From W11650 sp963550755 (GTDB lineage Bacteria; Bacillota; Clostridia; Lachnospirales; Vallitaleaceae), in assembly GCA_963550755.1 (NCBI GenBank), contig CAUVDV010000134.1, forward strand, positions 1-6,094: a stretch of DNA of 6,094 bases, written 5' to 3'. The notes beneath the pieces are model-generated. The model searched no databases, was not told the origin of the DNA, and saw nothing but the letters and a program-made list of their open reading frames with translations. The position numbers and the translations under genes are program-made. Below are positions 6,034 to 6,094 of the stretch, piece after piece (position 1 is the first letter of the stretch; each line of letters begins with the position of its first letter).

Positions 6034-6080
6034 TAAGCGATTGTTCAATCGTTTTAGCAGCGGCCTCTTTTTGCCTGTTT
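6017..6080 (+). terminator. Long intrinsic terminator, probably bidirectional
   Basis: GCAAAAAG (6017-6024) pairs with CTTTTTGC (6067-6074). Inside, CTGCTGCTAA (6027-6036) pairs with TTAGCAGCGG (6054-6063), with one G-U pair. The top is CGATT (6038-6042) with AATCG (6047-6051) around a GTTC loop. Only small bulges interrupt roughly 26 pairs. The T-rich 3' arm continues into GCCTGTTT and ends the plus-strand transcript 113 bases after the stop codon. Because the left arm has a mirrored A-run, the minus-strand RNA ends in CCCTTTTTGC, so a convergent gene beyond 6094 could share it. Confidence 0.88.
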
Positions 6081-6094
6081 GGCCGGAAGCATGG

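Noticed and set aside
6091..6094. ATG at the window edge as the start of a following gene
   Set aside because: Only four bases are visible and the purine-rich bases before it are too close to serve as a ribosome binding site.

Overview
The window holds one very large protein-coding gene (345-5903, plus strand, 1852 codons) between an AT-rich 5' region and a short 3' region that ends in a strong intrinsic terminator. No other gene is supported on either strand. The host is most likely a low-to-mid GC Firmicute (Clostridia or a relative). The grounds are a strong AGAGGAGG ribosome binding site, an export signal, FIVAR repeats, C-terminal S-layer homology (SLH) modules, and very AT-rich intergenic DNA (about 18% GC over bases 1-180 by hand count) beside a clearly more GC-rich gene. 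Genus or species cannot be read from this window.

The gene encodes a secreted, cell-wall-anchored endo-beta-N-acetylglucosaminidase of glycoside hydrolase family 85 (GH85). In order along the protein: signal peptide (1-34); GH85 barrel with its N-terminal collar (about 45-413), carrying the Asn-X-Glu catalytic pair N237/E239; a GH85-associated beta-sandwich (about 415-640); two fibronectin-III-like modules and an Ig-like module (about 643-930); two diverged FIVAR helical modules (about 931-1058); an F5/8-type-C (discoidin/CBM32-like) module (about 1061-1192); five tandem FIVAR repeats with a 69-residue core each (1199-1568); a Pro-rich linker (1569-1616); and three SLH modules to the C-terminus. 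I infer that the SLH modules fix the protein to secondary cell-wall polymer, the repeats and Pro-rich segment act as a stalk, and the catalytic and binding modules face outward to cut N-glycans from host or dietary glycoproteins between the two core GlcNAc residues.

Bases 1-344 contain no convincing gene. They hold A-tracts, a twice-occurring TTTTTGT...ACAAAAA dyad, a good sigma-A-type promoter candidate (143-171), a leader of about 165 bases with a small inverted repeat, and the ribosome binding site. Bases 5904-6094 hold a long hairpin terminator (6017-6074) that looks usable from both strands, and a 19-base near-perfect duplication of its left arm 57 bases upstream.

The enzyme family is known. 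The less ordinary aspects are the combination of GH85 with a five-repeat stalk and SLH anchor, the DNA-level evidence of recent recombination within the repeat array, the acidic residues next to the catalytic motif, and the repeated dyads upstream of the promoter. I found no evidence of a wholly new system.
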